This document shows, one piece after another, positions 1 to 10,855 of a stretch of DNA of 64,000 nucleotides. The stretch comes from Thozetella sp. PMI_491 (taxonomy: Eukaryota; Ascomycota; Sordariomycetes; Chaetosphaeriales; Chaetosphaeriaceae). Location of the stretch: assembly GCA_021432635.1 (NCBI GenBank), contig MU270017.1, forward strand, positions 808,566-872,565. Direction: 5' to 3'. The position numbers were made by a program, and so were the translations under genes. The notes beneath the pieces are model-generated. The model was not told the origin of the DNA. It saw only the letters and a program-made list of their open reading frames with translations, and ran no database searches. Position 1 is the first letter of the stretch. Each line of letters opens with the position of its first letter.

Positions 1-210
1 GGCCCTAGCATACCGTTGAGGTAAACCAGTAGCCTTACGGTAAGCCTCATTAGTACGGGGAGCTTCTAGTGGCTGAGCCCTATACCAAGAATCTCTAGCT
101 TGGAGATATCGTTGATATATAGCTCGTGGATCGTTGCTGTGGAGCTCTAGGGAGGGGGATAGAGATAGCTCTGACAGCTGGCTGGGCGTTGACTGGGCCA
201 GCTGGGCGGG

Positions 211-273
211 CTGGGCTGGCTGGGCTGGCTGGGCTGGCTGGGCTGGCTGGGCTGGCTGGGCTGGCTGGGCTGG
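211..273 (-). repeat. 9-bp in-frame minisatellite in MULE tail
   Basis: Seven perfect tandem copies of ctgggctgg, with degenerate copies on both sides (about 202-291). In the transposase frame on the minus strand each unit encodes Pro-Ala-Gln. The unit length is a multiple of three, so copy changes keep the frame. The block lies between the zinc knuckle and the conserved C-terminal end. Confidence 0.9.
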
Positions 274-1091
274 CCGGGCTCGCTGGGCTAGCCGAGCCAG
301 CTGTTCGTCGTATCGTTGAGGGCAGGATTTTAAGGCCATTGTATGGCCAATTTAGTGGCATCAGCTACAACAAGGTGGTACTTTTAGCTTTGGATCAACT
401 CGTTCAAATCCACTAAGCTCGCGACGAATGCTTCGTGACGAGCTAGTATATAGATCAATTCGCTGGCGTGGCTCGGCTAAAAATAGCCTTAGATCTGTAC
501 GTTGTAAGTGCCAATAGGTGTAAAAGTGGGTAAGTTGAAGCGGCTGGCTGTAAAGATCGTGGATCATATAAGCACATAGTAAGCCGGTTGACTAGGTAAA
601 AGCTCTTATACAAGCTGGAAGTAGTTAAACGCGTTGTAGCTAGTCTTAGACCTTCCGTAAGACTTTGTGTGATATTCAGCTATATAACTAGCTAAATAGC
701 TTTTTAAAAGAGCTAGTAAGCTACTTTATTTACTAGTTAGCTTACCTAGCTTTAAGCTCTATAAGCTAGTGAAAAAGAGCTAGTTTAATACTTTACTAGG
801 CCTTAAAAAGATCTAGTTAAGAATAGGGTAAATATTACTTTATTACCTAGTATATCCCTTCTACACATGAGGAAACAAGCGTATCAAAGTAAGTATTTTA
901 ATCTACCCACACTCATACAATCTTTTCCTTATAAGGGTCAAGCTACATATCTTTAAGATAGCTTACTTCCTCAGTATAAGCTAAAAGCTATTTACACTCA
1001 AGCTTGGCAAGCCATTTATTATAAGCTTCTTCTATAGGAGATTAGACTAGCGTATACCAGCAGCTGTAAAAGCAAGACCAATCTATAGCTA

Positions 1092-1331
1092 GATCGCTAG
1101 CTAGCTGGCTAGCTAGCTGGCTAGCTAGATAGATCACTGGTTTACTAGCTGGATAAATCGCTGGCTTGCTAGCCAGCTAGATCACTAGCTCGCTAGCCAG
1201 CTAGATCACTAGCTTACTAGCCGGATAGATTACTAGCTCGCTAGCTAGATAGATCGCTGGCTCGCTAGCCAGATAGATCGCTAGCTCGCTAGCCAGATAG
1301 ATTACTAGCTCGCTAGCCAGCTAGCTTACTA
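1092..1331 (-). repeat. 24-bp in-frame minisatellite inside MULE transposase
   Basis: About nine or ten tandem copies of a roughly 24-bp unit (ctagctcgctagccagatagat plus two bases), with some variation and shorter 12-bp-like copies at the low-coordinate end. In the transposase frame each unit encodes eight residues of the type LASELVIY. It sits between the catalytic core and the DPYKEKIV block. The copies differ mostly by transitions, so the expansion looks older than, or as old as, the RIP mutation. Confidence 0.85.
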
Positions 1332-1562
1332 GATTGCCTTAACTTTAACGATTAAACAAGGGCTTATAATAAGCTAAAACAGCCTTATTAACATACCAGC
1401 AGCAAAGCAAGAGGGCAGCTAATAAAAATATAGTTAAAACTATATTTATATAAGCTAACCAACGGTTTATAAGAACTATAGATAGAGGTTATATATCATA
1501 CACTTACTAGATCGCCTTGATTTAAGCTAAAGCCTAGAGGAAATCTCCTTTATCCTCCCTAC

Positions 1563-2001
1563 TGTTACGACCAAGGCATCAGCCACCTCCCCGCGACCGC
1601 CAACGCGGCCTAGCGCTTAGCCGCAAGCGGTCACGACGGGCAGAACCCCCGGTGGATGCCTCAGGCATCTACACAGATGTTCTGCTAATCAGGAAGGATC
1701 ACCACGGAGCACCTAGCCCTTAGTGAGCCTAGAGCTCCTGGCTCACCTAGGAGCTCCAGGACTTCGGTGATCCAAAGTAAGCCCTGAAGAGCAACCTAGT
1801 ATATAAGACCACAGTCTCTACCTAGATAGATCAGTTAGCCTTTGCTCTTCAGCAATTAATCTCTCTACTCAAGCTTAACGCTTGCACTACCAGATCTTAC
1901 CTTACGTCGATTGATGCTCCACTCGTCTCTACCCTTCCTATCTTAGGAAAGAATCTCCTACGTATTGAGAGTACTGACCTTAGGATCTTAGTGTTGTAAC
2001 A
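1563..2001 (+). repeat. 5' LTR of the Gypsy element
   Basis: A 439-bp direct repeat of 8889-9327 with TG…CA-type ends (TGTTAC…GTAACA). A TATA-like tatataag lies near 1799-1806, a plausible retroelement promoter. The CCTAC target duplication is immediately before it. It is less AT-rich than the element's interior. Confidence 0.95.
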
Positions 2002-5000
2002 TATTAATTGCTCTCTTTCAGAGGATAAGACAAGTGCAATTGACAACGTTCTATAGTCAACATGTCCAGTAAAAACACCTCGTTCACCAGCAGCCACGAC
2101 TCTGGTAAGTCTGATAAAAAGAAGGAAAAGGCTCCTGCTTAACGCAGCCTTGACCAAGAAATGAAAGACGCTGACGATAGTGGAGACGACACTAAGTATG
2201 ACAACATGAAAAGGGACCTAGCGCAAATGAAAAAACTTGTTAATAAACTATGCACTAGTGCGACCCGAGTCCCTGAACTTGTTAGTGAAGTTAATATATT
2301 ATGTGCTGCTGCTAATGTTATTACAACCCCTGTTGTAGGACGTGAAAAACTTAAGCTTAACCTGCTATAGACCTTTAATAGCACCCCTAGACTCTTAAAA
2401 AGCTATCTAGCCTAAGTAGGAGCTTATTACTGCTTCTATGCTAGTAGCTTTTAAAATAAGGCCGAGAAGGTGGTGTACGCCGCCTTATTCCTTAAAGGGA
2501 AAGCACTAGCCTGGTTTAAACCCTATCTTATGGAATTTTTCGAGAAAGGACTTACTTATGTACTATGCCTAGAAACTTAGAACATATTTGTATTTTATAT
2601 AGGATATAAATACGCCCTGAGGTTGTTATTCTAGGAACTTAATAAAAAGCACTAGTAGGAACGAGACTTGTATTAACTTAAATAGAAAGGATTAGTAGTC
2701 TAGTATATAGTAGACTTTTAATAACTCTACTTACTCCTTGACTATATAGATAAAACTAAGAAGTTCTTATTTTATTAAGGACTTAAAAGCAAAGTTAAAA
2801 ATAAAATCTTGAAACTCAATACCCTAGAAGATTTCCTATTATATGTAGAAATAACAACTTATATCGATAACTAACTATATAAATAAAGGATAGAAAGACA
2901 GTAGTAAGAACTAAGACAATAAGCTAATACTAGGAAGCCTTAATAGTATAACTAGTCTAAGCACTTTACTAATTAATGCTAAAACTATTAAACTATAGTA
3001 TATAAGATATATTTAGGACTTATAGACCTAAATATAGTACAATAGAAATTAAAACAAGACTTAAAAGACGTTAAGTGCTATAACTACTAGAAAAAGAGAT
3101 ATTATACCAATACTTATAAATAGCTAAAGAAGATAGGCTAGAAACTAATATTTAAAAAGCAGTTAGTTAACCTAGTACAGTATAAGTCAGTTCAGACCCT
3201 AAGTATAGCTATATAAAACAACTTAGTTTATAATACTATAGATCTTAATAATGCTTATACTATAATACTAATAGAAGGACTATCTCTAGATTAATACATA
3301 GCTCTAAGTAAACTAGTAACTAGGGAAGCTATACTATACTTTAAAGTAGTAATAAAAGTAGACTATTTACTACTACTAGCTAGAAATAATATAACCCTAA
3401 CTATATAGAAATAAAAGCTAATTATATACTATAAATTAAATAGACTATATAAAACAGATAGAGCTAAGGCCTGCTAAGAGTATTAAAGTAAAAAAGTTTA
3501 CTACGTTAAAAACTAAGGAGAAATAATAATATATACTTACTGTATAAAACACCTACTTTCCTATATATTATAACCCCTAAAGTATATAAAAAAACAGGAT
3601 AATAGACTAAATTATTAGCCTTAAAAATTATGTGACAATTACTTTGAAAATAAAAAGAAATATTAATTTACAAACTTAAATAACCCTAGGTATAATGCAT
3701 GTATTAAGGATAATACCCTATATATAAAATAAGAACCTACTAATATATAGTAGCTAGGGAAATTCTTATAACTAAATATCTTAACGCTTATATCTAAATA
3801 ACTAGACTACCCTAAATAATACTTTATAATAGTATATTATAATAACTAAAAAGCCTAGAAAATATAGTTAAATAACTTCCTTATTAGGACTTATATTTAT
3901 AAAGGAAGTAATAAATAACTTGTCTTCTATATATTTGGGTAATAAGGAGAAGAATTTAATAGCTTATTAAAAATTAAGAAAGAACTAATAGAGGAAATAT
4001 ATAAAACACCCCTATTTATAGTTTAAGAATATCTAGGGATTAGACTTAACTTAATCCTAGGAGGAGAATATATACTATTCCCTATAGATAGAGTCTTATA
4101 CTATGACTTATTAAAAAACAACTAATAACTAAACTATCGAGATAACCCTTGAATAAGCCTTTAACATAGACGCTATAAAGATATTACCTAGATATAATAT
4201 ATTATACTATATAAAGCATATACTATAGATAAACTAAAATATAATTTCTTCCCTATCTAGCATAAGACATAATAAATTAATAATCTTTACCTATAAGAAG
4301 AAATAAAGTATTAGGAAATAAAAGACTAATATAATAGGTAGGCCACTTTTAGGCTAAACCCTTAGTTCTTAATATATTATAAAAATAAGTTAAACACAAT
4401 ATAATACACCTCTATAATATACTTATATTACTATATAGAAAAAACTATATAATAGCACTAAGGGAAAGTATAAGGATATACTTCTATAAGAGGAGACCCT
4501 ACTAGCTTATAAATAACTAAGGAATAAATTAAAGCTGTAAAACATATATAAGAATAATTTATTAACACAGGACTTAAGCCTTAGCTTAGAGATCCTATAT
4601 AATATAAGCTATACCTTATAAATAAAAGCTAATACCTATAACTAACCCTAGGATAAGACTAGATAAAAAACAATAGATATTACCTATAAAGAGTTAATAG
4701 GATAATTTAGAGACAAAGACTTTTATAATAACTACTAGCTTAAATTTAAGACTATTTACCTATATATTTATCATTAATAACTAATATAATATTACTATAG
4801 TAATTAATAACAGATCCTAAGGGAATTATATATTATTTAAAGTTATTAACCAGCTATAACTACCTTAGAATAAGAAAGAGTTTATATATTACCTATATAC
4901 TATAGAAGAAAAACTAGCTTAATATAAAAAGGGAGATGTTATAATAGAGACTATATCCCTTTTAATATCAGCCTATAATATATATAATAAAAAAATAACC

Positions 5001-8000
5001 TTTAATATTATAGAAATTAAACTATACTACCTAATTCTAGGGATATTATAGTTATAAAAAAACAACCTAAGAATTAATTAGATAACTAGCTAGATGTTTT
5101 TTAAACTAGTACTTAAAGAATATACTTAATTAATCTTAGAGAAAGAAACTAAAGACGTTTAAAGAGACTTAGCCTTTAGTGTAACTCATATAAGATCCCC
5201 AAACAAGCCTATAGAAAAGACCTTTAAAATGTTAATAATTACTAAAGTATCTATAATAAGAACCTTAAACGAGATACTAGAAGAATACTAGAAGTATAAC
5301 AAACTATTTAAAGAAATATTAGACATAGGGTTACTAGAGTATAGTTAGTTTAACTATTATATACTAATTAAACCAGGAGAATAACTTAAACTATATAAAA
5401 TCTATAGACTAGACAAGGAAAAACTTACTGCCCTACAACAGTACCTCAACAAAAACCTAGAGAAAGGTTATATATAACCGTTAAATTTACTAGTAGGATA
5501 CCTAATCCTATTTATACTAAAGAAAAGTAAAGATAAAACTAGGAAATAGAGACTATATATTAACTATTAACAACTTAATAGTATTACTATCCTTAATAAA
5601 GGACTACTATTTCTAATATCTAAACTATAAGACTAACTAATAAGAGCTATAATAATAACATACCTCGACCTTAAAAAAGCATATAATCTTATCCGAGTAG
5701 TAAAGGGAGAGGAATGAAAAATAATAATTAAAACTAAGTATAAGTATTATAAGTATCTAGTTATACTTTTTAAACTATAAAATACCCCAGCTATATTCTA
5801 AGCTATAATTAACTATATCCTACAACCCTATATCAATAGATTCTATATTATCTACCTAGACAATATCTTTATCTACTTTAAAAACAAAGCAGAATATAAG
5901 CAACATATTTACACTATACTATAAGCTCTAAAAGACGCTAAACTCCTAGTAAAACTAGAGAAAAGCAAGTTTTACACCTAGGAAACTATCTTCCTAGGAT
6001 TTAAAATCACCCCTAGATTTATTAGAATAGACCCTGAGAAAGTAGTAATAGTATAAGACTAGCTGCTACCTAAAACGGTAAAAGAAGTATAAGCTTTCCT
6101 TAGATTTATTAATTATTATTATTGTTTTATAAAAAGCTATAGTAAGCTTATCCTACCACTTATAAAGCTTACCTATAAGGAGACCAAGTTTAAGTAGACC
6201 AACTAAGCCAGTAAAGCCTTTAAAGCTATTAAGTTATAGATCTTAAACAAACCTATACTTATACTTCTAGACCTAGCAAGACTATATAAAGTTAAAACTA
6301 ACTCCTTAAACTTTATAATAAGAGGATAACTTGGATAATATAATAAGAAAAGACTACTATACCTAGTTACCTTTTTCTTAAAAAAACTTAAAGAAGTAGA
6401 AATTAACTATTAAATATATAATAAAAAACTAATAGCTATTATTAAAGCCTTTAAAGAGTAAAAGGTTTACCTTTGTAGAGCATAATACTAAGTTACTATT
6501 TATATAGACTATAAGAATCTTACCTATTTTATAACTAATAAGGAACTTAACAAATAATAAATCAAATAGACTGAATTTCTCTTTGAATTTAATTTTAAAA
6601 TTATATATAAAAAAGGACTTAAAAATATTAGGGTAGATACCCTTAGCTAAAGAGAAGACTATATATAAGAACTAGAACCTTATATGTAAAGTATCTTAAT
6701 AATCCTAGAAGATAAAAGCCTAGGCCAGGCTCCCTAAGAGTTAAATACTGCCTTTTAAGTTCTCCTAGACCCTAACTAGACTAATAGGATCAAGGAAGTT
6801 TTTAATAATTAGAACTTTATAAACTTTACACGAAGTAGCCTTAGCAAAAACATAGAAAAGAAAAATAAAGTCTACCAATTCTATAGAAAAATCTATATCT
6901 CTAACACCCTATAATAAAACCTAGTAAAGGAAATATATAAAATCCTTTTCTATAGACACTAAGGAGTTATTAAGACTCTAGAATAACTATACTATACCTA
7001 TGACTTCCCTAGAGCTAAAAGGGTTATAGAAGAAGTAATTAAGGAATATGATAAATATAATAAAAGCAAAGCAAATCAGTATAAGATTTATAGAGAGCTA
7101 TAACCTCTTTTAATCCTTAAAAAGTTATAGAGCTTAGTTTCCCTAGACTTTATTATAAAGCTATTACTCTTAAAGAAACCCTTAACTAGAGTATCTTTTA
7201 ATAATATCCTAGTAATTATAGACAGACTTACTAAGTATAGCTACTTTATCTTATATAAAAAAGCTAGTAACACTAAAGAACTAGCCTATATATTTATAAA
7301 GAATATTATTATAAACTATAAATTGCTAGACAAGCTAGTCAGTAATAGAGATAAGTTATTTACCTTAAACTTTTAAAAAGCCCTTATAGCCTAACTTAAA
7401 ACTAAACACTAACTATTAATAACTTACCACCCCCAGTCCGATAAGTAAACAAAAAGACTTAATTAAACTATAAAATAATACCTATACTACTATATCAACC
7501 ACAAATAAAACAATTAGGTATAACTATTATTAATCGCTTAGTTCACCTATAACAACGCCAGACAGGAATCAACCAAGATATCCCTATTCTTTACTAATTA
7601 TAGTTTTAAACTAGAAGTCTATTAAACTCCCCTCAACTTAAAAGAAAATCCTAGAATAGGATTAAAAGTTAAAGAGTTAAAAACCCTATATAAACTTATA
7701 AAAAAAAAACTAGAGTTTATCTGTAATAAAATAAGTAAATATGCCAACTGGAAAAGATTAAAGGGACTAACCTTTTAAAAGGGAGATAAGGTCTACCTCT
7801 TACAAAGAAATATTAAGACAATATAACCAAGTAATAAATTAGACTTTAAAAAGTTAGAACTATTTTAGATTAAAAAATAAACCAGTAAAGTTACCTATAA
7901 GCTAAAACTACCTGCAATAATATGGATACACCTTGTTTTTCACGTCTTACTGTTTAAACTAGCACTAAGAAATATTAGGCTAGATAAACATATAAAAGTC

Positions 8001-8212
8001 AACAAATAACTAGAGTATAAAGTTGAGAATATTATAGACTCTTATAATACTAAAGATAGATTGGAGTACCTAGTTAAGTAGACAGGATATAATACTAGCG
8101 AAAATACGTAGGAACCTAGTAAATACCTGGAGAACTCATAGAAGTTTGTTTAACAGTTCTACTACTAGAACCCTGATCGACCAGCACCGAGTTAAAACCT
8201 ATTGCCTCTTAG

Positions 8213-8770
8213 TTGATTATACTGAAGGCATCCAAACCCTATGCCTTTCCTATAGTGTACTGCTCTGAGGATATCTCCTTGATGGCGTCCTCCTCTAAAC
8301 CTATAACCCTGCGAGTAAACAACTGCTTGCCCTGCGAATGGACTAGTTTCTTTTGCTTGTGTAAACGGTCTAACCGCGTAAGTGCCTCAGATAGAGATTT
8401 TTGTGCCGCTAGTGCCTTAGCGTGTTGGAGACGGATCGCCTTGCCTGCCTCCTCTTCCTCACGCTCTAGCCTGGACTGCTCCGATAGATTCTGAGCTACT
8501 ATACCAATAAGTCAGTAAACACGACCTCTATGAACCGCGGAAATACTTATAAGTATTTGCTACTAACGAGCCGTCGCACGACTTCCTAGACTTAATGTAG
8601 TAATAGTATTTTCCCGAACGACCAGCTACCCTACACTTTAAACCCTTCTTAAAATAATAAGAGTATGGTATGTTGGACTTGACCCTGTTTCGATCAATAA
8701 ATTCAGCAAGGAGGTGGCGTTCCTGAGTTTTGTCAGAAATAGTTTTTCGTTTCTCTATGCGACCGGACAT
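8213..8770 (-). pseudogene. Antisense accessory gene remnant of the Gypsy element
   Basis: Between the chromodomain and the 3' LTR, on the strand opposite gag-pol, lies coding-like sequence. An open stretch with an ATG start at 8770 runs to 8528 and encodes a basic N-terminus (MSGRIEKRK…) followed by a segment of the zinc-cluster type ending SRKSCDGSLVAN. Downstream on the same strand, about 8480-8230, is a charged heptad-like stretch (REEEEAGKAIRLQHAKALAA) that looks like a coiled coil. I recall similar short proteins recorded as fungal hypotheticals, but cannot search. It is treated as part of the fossil and is broken. It is visibly less AT-rich than pol. Function is unknown; a DNA- or RNA-binding accessory protein is only a guess. 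Confidence 0.6.
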
Positions 8771-8888
8771 CCTGTCAGTATATGACGATGCGAAAGGAAA
8801 GGAAGACTTTGCGACGCACCGACGGACAAATGTAGGCGCAGGCCTACTTATAGGTTGCTGAGGACATTGATATAAAAGGGAGAGCTTA

Positions 8889-9327
8889 TGTTACAACCAA
8901 GGCATCAGCCACCTCCCCGCGACCGCCAACGCGGCCTAGCGCTTAGCCGCAAGCAGTCACGACGGGCAGAACCCCTGGTGGATGCCTCAGGCATCCACAC
9001 AGATGTTCCGCCAATCAGGAAGGATCACCACGGAGCACCCAGCCCTCAGTGAGCCTAGAGCTCCTGGCTCACCTAGGAGCTCCAGGACTTCGGTGATCCA
9101 AAGTGAGCCCTGAAGAGCAACCTAGTATATAAGACCACAGTCTCTACCTAGATAGATCAGTTAGCCTTTGCTCTTCAGCAATTAATCTCTCTACTCAAGC
9201 TTAACGCTTGCACTACCAGATCTTACCTTACGTCGATTGATGCTCCACTCGTCTCTACCCTCCCTACCTTAGGAAAGAATCCCCTACGCATTGAGAGTAC
9301 TGACCTTAGGATCTTAGTGTTGTAACA
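8889..9327 (+). repeat. 3' LTR of the Gypsy element
   Basis: A 439-bp copy of the 5' LTR with the same ends, followed directly by the CCTAC duplication at 9328-9332. By eye it differs from the 5' LTR at about 13 positions, all C/T or G/A transitions, with no indels. Confidence 0.95.
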
Positions 9328-9332
9328 CCTAC

Positions 9333-10116
9333 TTAAGAAAGTAAAGCTAATACAAAACAATTGCTAGCAAGTATCTACCCTAATTATATCAAGAAGGGGT
9401 ATCTTATATTTATTAGTCTTATAAGTATTATCCAAGATCAACAGGTCAGGGTAAGCTTTTAAGTAAGCTAGAGAAGCTAGGTAGGCAAATAAGATCACTA
9501 TAATCTCGCCAGTACTCTTATTATACTAGATACAGCTCTAAAAGCCTTCGTTATTAAACTGGTTAGCTAAAGCATAGACTAGATTTTAGCCTTAATAGCT
9601 CTTAGTTCATACGTTAGCTAGCTAGTTATAGATATCTTATTATATAGGTATAAAATCTAAGTTTTATCGTATATATACAAGGATATTTCTTGGCTTTATA
9701 CCAGCTTTAGATAGCTTTATAACCTCTTTTTAGTCTGCCAGCTATAGGCAACGGTGGGCTAGATAAGCTAGTAGATAAGGACTTAGCTCGTAGTTATAGA
9801 TCAAGTATCATAGATCTAGACGATATTAAAGAGTCCAGCTAGTCTTATCAAGAGCTTCTTTAGCTAGTATTAAAAACTGGCAACCGGTTCCTCGTGTAGT
9901 TGTTTATCGTTGACGGGGGGTAACTGGATCTACTAGCTGGCTTCGTTGATCACAAGCATATATAACTACTTATTTTCCAGAGTTCTCCTTACGAGACCGG
10001 CTAGTAGTGAAAGCGTATCCTCTAGTTAATACCTATTAGTTAATTAAACGAAGCAGCTCCTCTCGAGAGCTAAACTCGCCCTCAGGGGGGAGGCAGTCGG
10101 CTGGAAACAAAGTCAT
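9333..10116 (-). mobile_element. MULE transposase, N-terminal part, RIP-mutated
   Basis: The start of the MULE transposase on the minus strand. The ATG is at 10116-10114 and the protein begins MTLFPADCLPPEGEFSS. A FAR1-like DNA-binding segment follows (GYAFTTSRSRKEN, then VIYACDQ), then TTRGTGCQF, a helical stretch KEVIKLSKAGIKPR, and the start of the catalytic domain (YPDLLILDNTYKTNKYKIP, which holds the first acidic residue). The reading ends at FLSR, where the Gypsy element has inserted, and resumes in the same frame with EDKGDFL at 1557 and below. In-frame TAA/TAG codons mark RIP decay. No terminal inverted repeat can be placed, because only 25 bp separate the start codon from the assembly gap. 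Confidence 0.85.
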
Positions 10117-10141
10117 CTTAATCAAGATCGTATAGCGTTGC

Positions 10142-10341
10142 NNNNNNNNNNNNNNNNNNNNNNNNNNNNNNNNNNNNNNNNNNNNNNNNNNNNNNNNNNN
10201 NNNNNNNNNNNNNNNNNNNNNNNNNNNNNNNNNNNNNNNNNNNNNNNNNNNNNNNNNNNNNNNNNNNNNNNNNNNNNNNNNNNNNNNNNNNNNNNNNNNN
10301 NNNNNNNNNNNNNNNNNNNNNNNNNNNNNNNNNNNNNNNNN
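10142..10341. other. Assembly gap (200 N)
   Basis: Exactly 200 N, probably a placeholder of arbitrary size. It marks the switch from AT-rich repeat DNA to the GC-rich creA upstream region. The MULE's missing terminus may lie in it. Translated ORFs spanning it are meaningless. Confidence 0.99.
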
Positions 10342-10855
10342 GGGGGGGTGTGGGCGTGGGTGTGCCGCCTTCCCTCCATCCCTCGCTCAGTCGCTGCGAA
10401 AAGGGCCCTGGCTTTTCCGTCTCCACCTCCGCCCACCCCTCCACCCGGACACTCCACAGAGTCCACTCCACATGCCTAACACCCCTTGTCGACCCGCCCT
10501 CTCAGCCCATTTAAAACCTACTGTGGCTTCCCCCTTCTCCCCCCCTCAGGTCGTCCCTTCCGAATTTTCGTTGCTGAAATTTCCCCAATACCGCCCTGTA
10601 AACCACCAGCACGCACAACCCCATTATACGATATCGACAACCTCGAAACACAGCAACCAAGAGTCACGCACTCGGTCCAACGATCTGCCATACCGAGATT
10701 ACCTATTCTCCGCCCAGAGGAGGAAAGAACCAGGATTTCTTTGTTATCTCTCAAGCAGCAGCCAAGTGCAGCTCCGCCTTTTCAGACTTTGGGATAAAGT
10801 CGTTCACTGAATCACCACGGGTCGGAACTCCAGAGCAGGGAGGAAGGGCGATCAC
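10342..10855 (+). promoter_or_regulatory. creA upstream region and probable long 5' leader
   Basis: GC-rich sequence immediately upstream of creA, rich in pyrimidine runs as is usual for fungal promoters and leaders. Five CreA-type hexamers lie at 10421-10471. ATG codons at 10472 and 10486 open frames of 112 and 103 codons that end at 10810 and 10797, before the creA start. If transcription begins upstream of them they would act as uORFs. No TATA box is clear. Confidence 0.5.
10421..10471 (-). promoter_or_regulatory. Cluster of five CreA-type binding hexamers
   Basis: Matches to CYCCRS, the complement of the CreA consensus SYGGRG, occur at 10421-10426, 10427-10432, 10439-10444, 10452-10457 and 10466-10471. 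CreA/Cre1 is known to bind such sites, preferably in pairs, and autoregulation is reported for the family. The spacing and location about 400 bp before the start codon fit. The motif is short and the region GC-rich, so chance contributes. Confidence 0.4.

Larger units (their letters stand above)
1..1557 (-). mobile_element. MULE transposase, C-terminal part, RIP-mutated, open at left edge
   Basis: This is the C-terminal two thirds of a Mutator-like (MULE) transposase, read on the minus strand. Following one frame from 1557 down to base 1 gives, in order: a resumed catalytic core (…VNKAVLAYYKP near 1385-1400), a 24-bp repeat block, a conserved stretch with DPYKEKIV and SCVEGIY, a SWIM-like segment (STGLLCAYMIHDLYS) near 545-590, the block HFYTYWHLQR, a zinc-knuckle remnant ending GHTMALKSCPQRYDEQLA near 310-365, a PAQ-repeat tail, and a conserved end (RAIYQRY, ARDSWYRAQP) still open at base 1. 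Many codons that should be Gln or Trp are TAA or TAG, as RIP would leave them. I see no frame-breaking indel, only point decay. The family assignment rests on remembered fungal MULE proteins, not a search. The element is dead. Its left terminus lies outside the window. Confidence 0.85.
1563..9327 (+). mobile_element. Ty3/Gypsy chromodomain LTR retrotransposon fossil, full length, inserted in the MULE
   Basis: A full-length but heavily broken Ty3/Gypsy element. It has two 439-bp LTRs beginning TGTTAC and ending GTAACA, and a perfect 5-bp target duplication CCTAC at 1558-1562 and 9328-9332. A purine tract lies at 8874-8884, four bases before the 3' LTR. Order of parts: gag from about 2062, with a zinc-knuckle remnant near 3070-3115; pol from about 3600, with reverse transcriptase near 5400-6030, RNase H near 6290-6530 and integrase near 6930-7640; a chromodomain near 8040-8150. 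The RT-RH-integrase order and the terminal chromodomain place it among the chromoviruses. It is extremely AT-rich inside, with very many breaks typical of RIP. The LTRs differ at roughly 13 sites, all transitions, so LTR divergence is not a clean clock. The insertion is probably fairly recent and was followed by RIP. Confidence 0.92.

Noticed and set aside
95-361. Minus-strand SPA-repeat protein and plus-strand GLA/GWA-repeat ORFs
   Set aside because: These are other-frame readings of the 9-bp minisatellite. The real frame is PAQ within the MULE transposase.
10118-10479. ORFs spanning the N gap
   Set aside because: They consist largely of unknown residues across 200 N.
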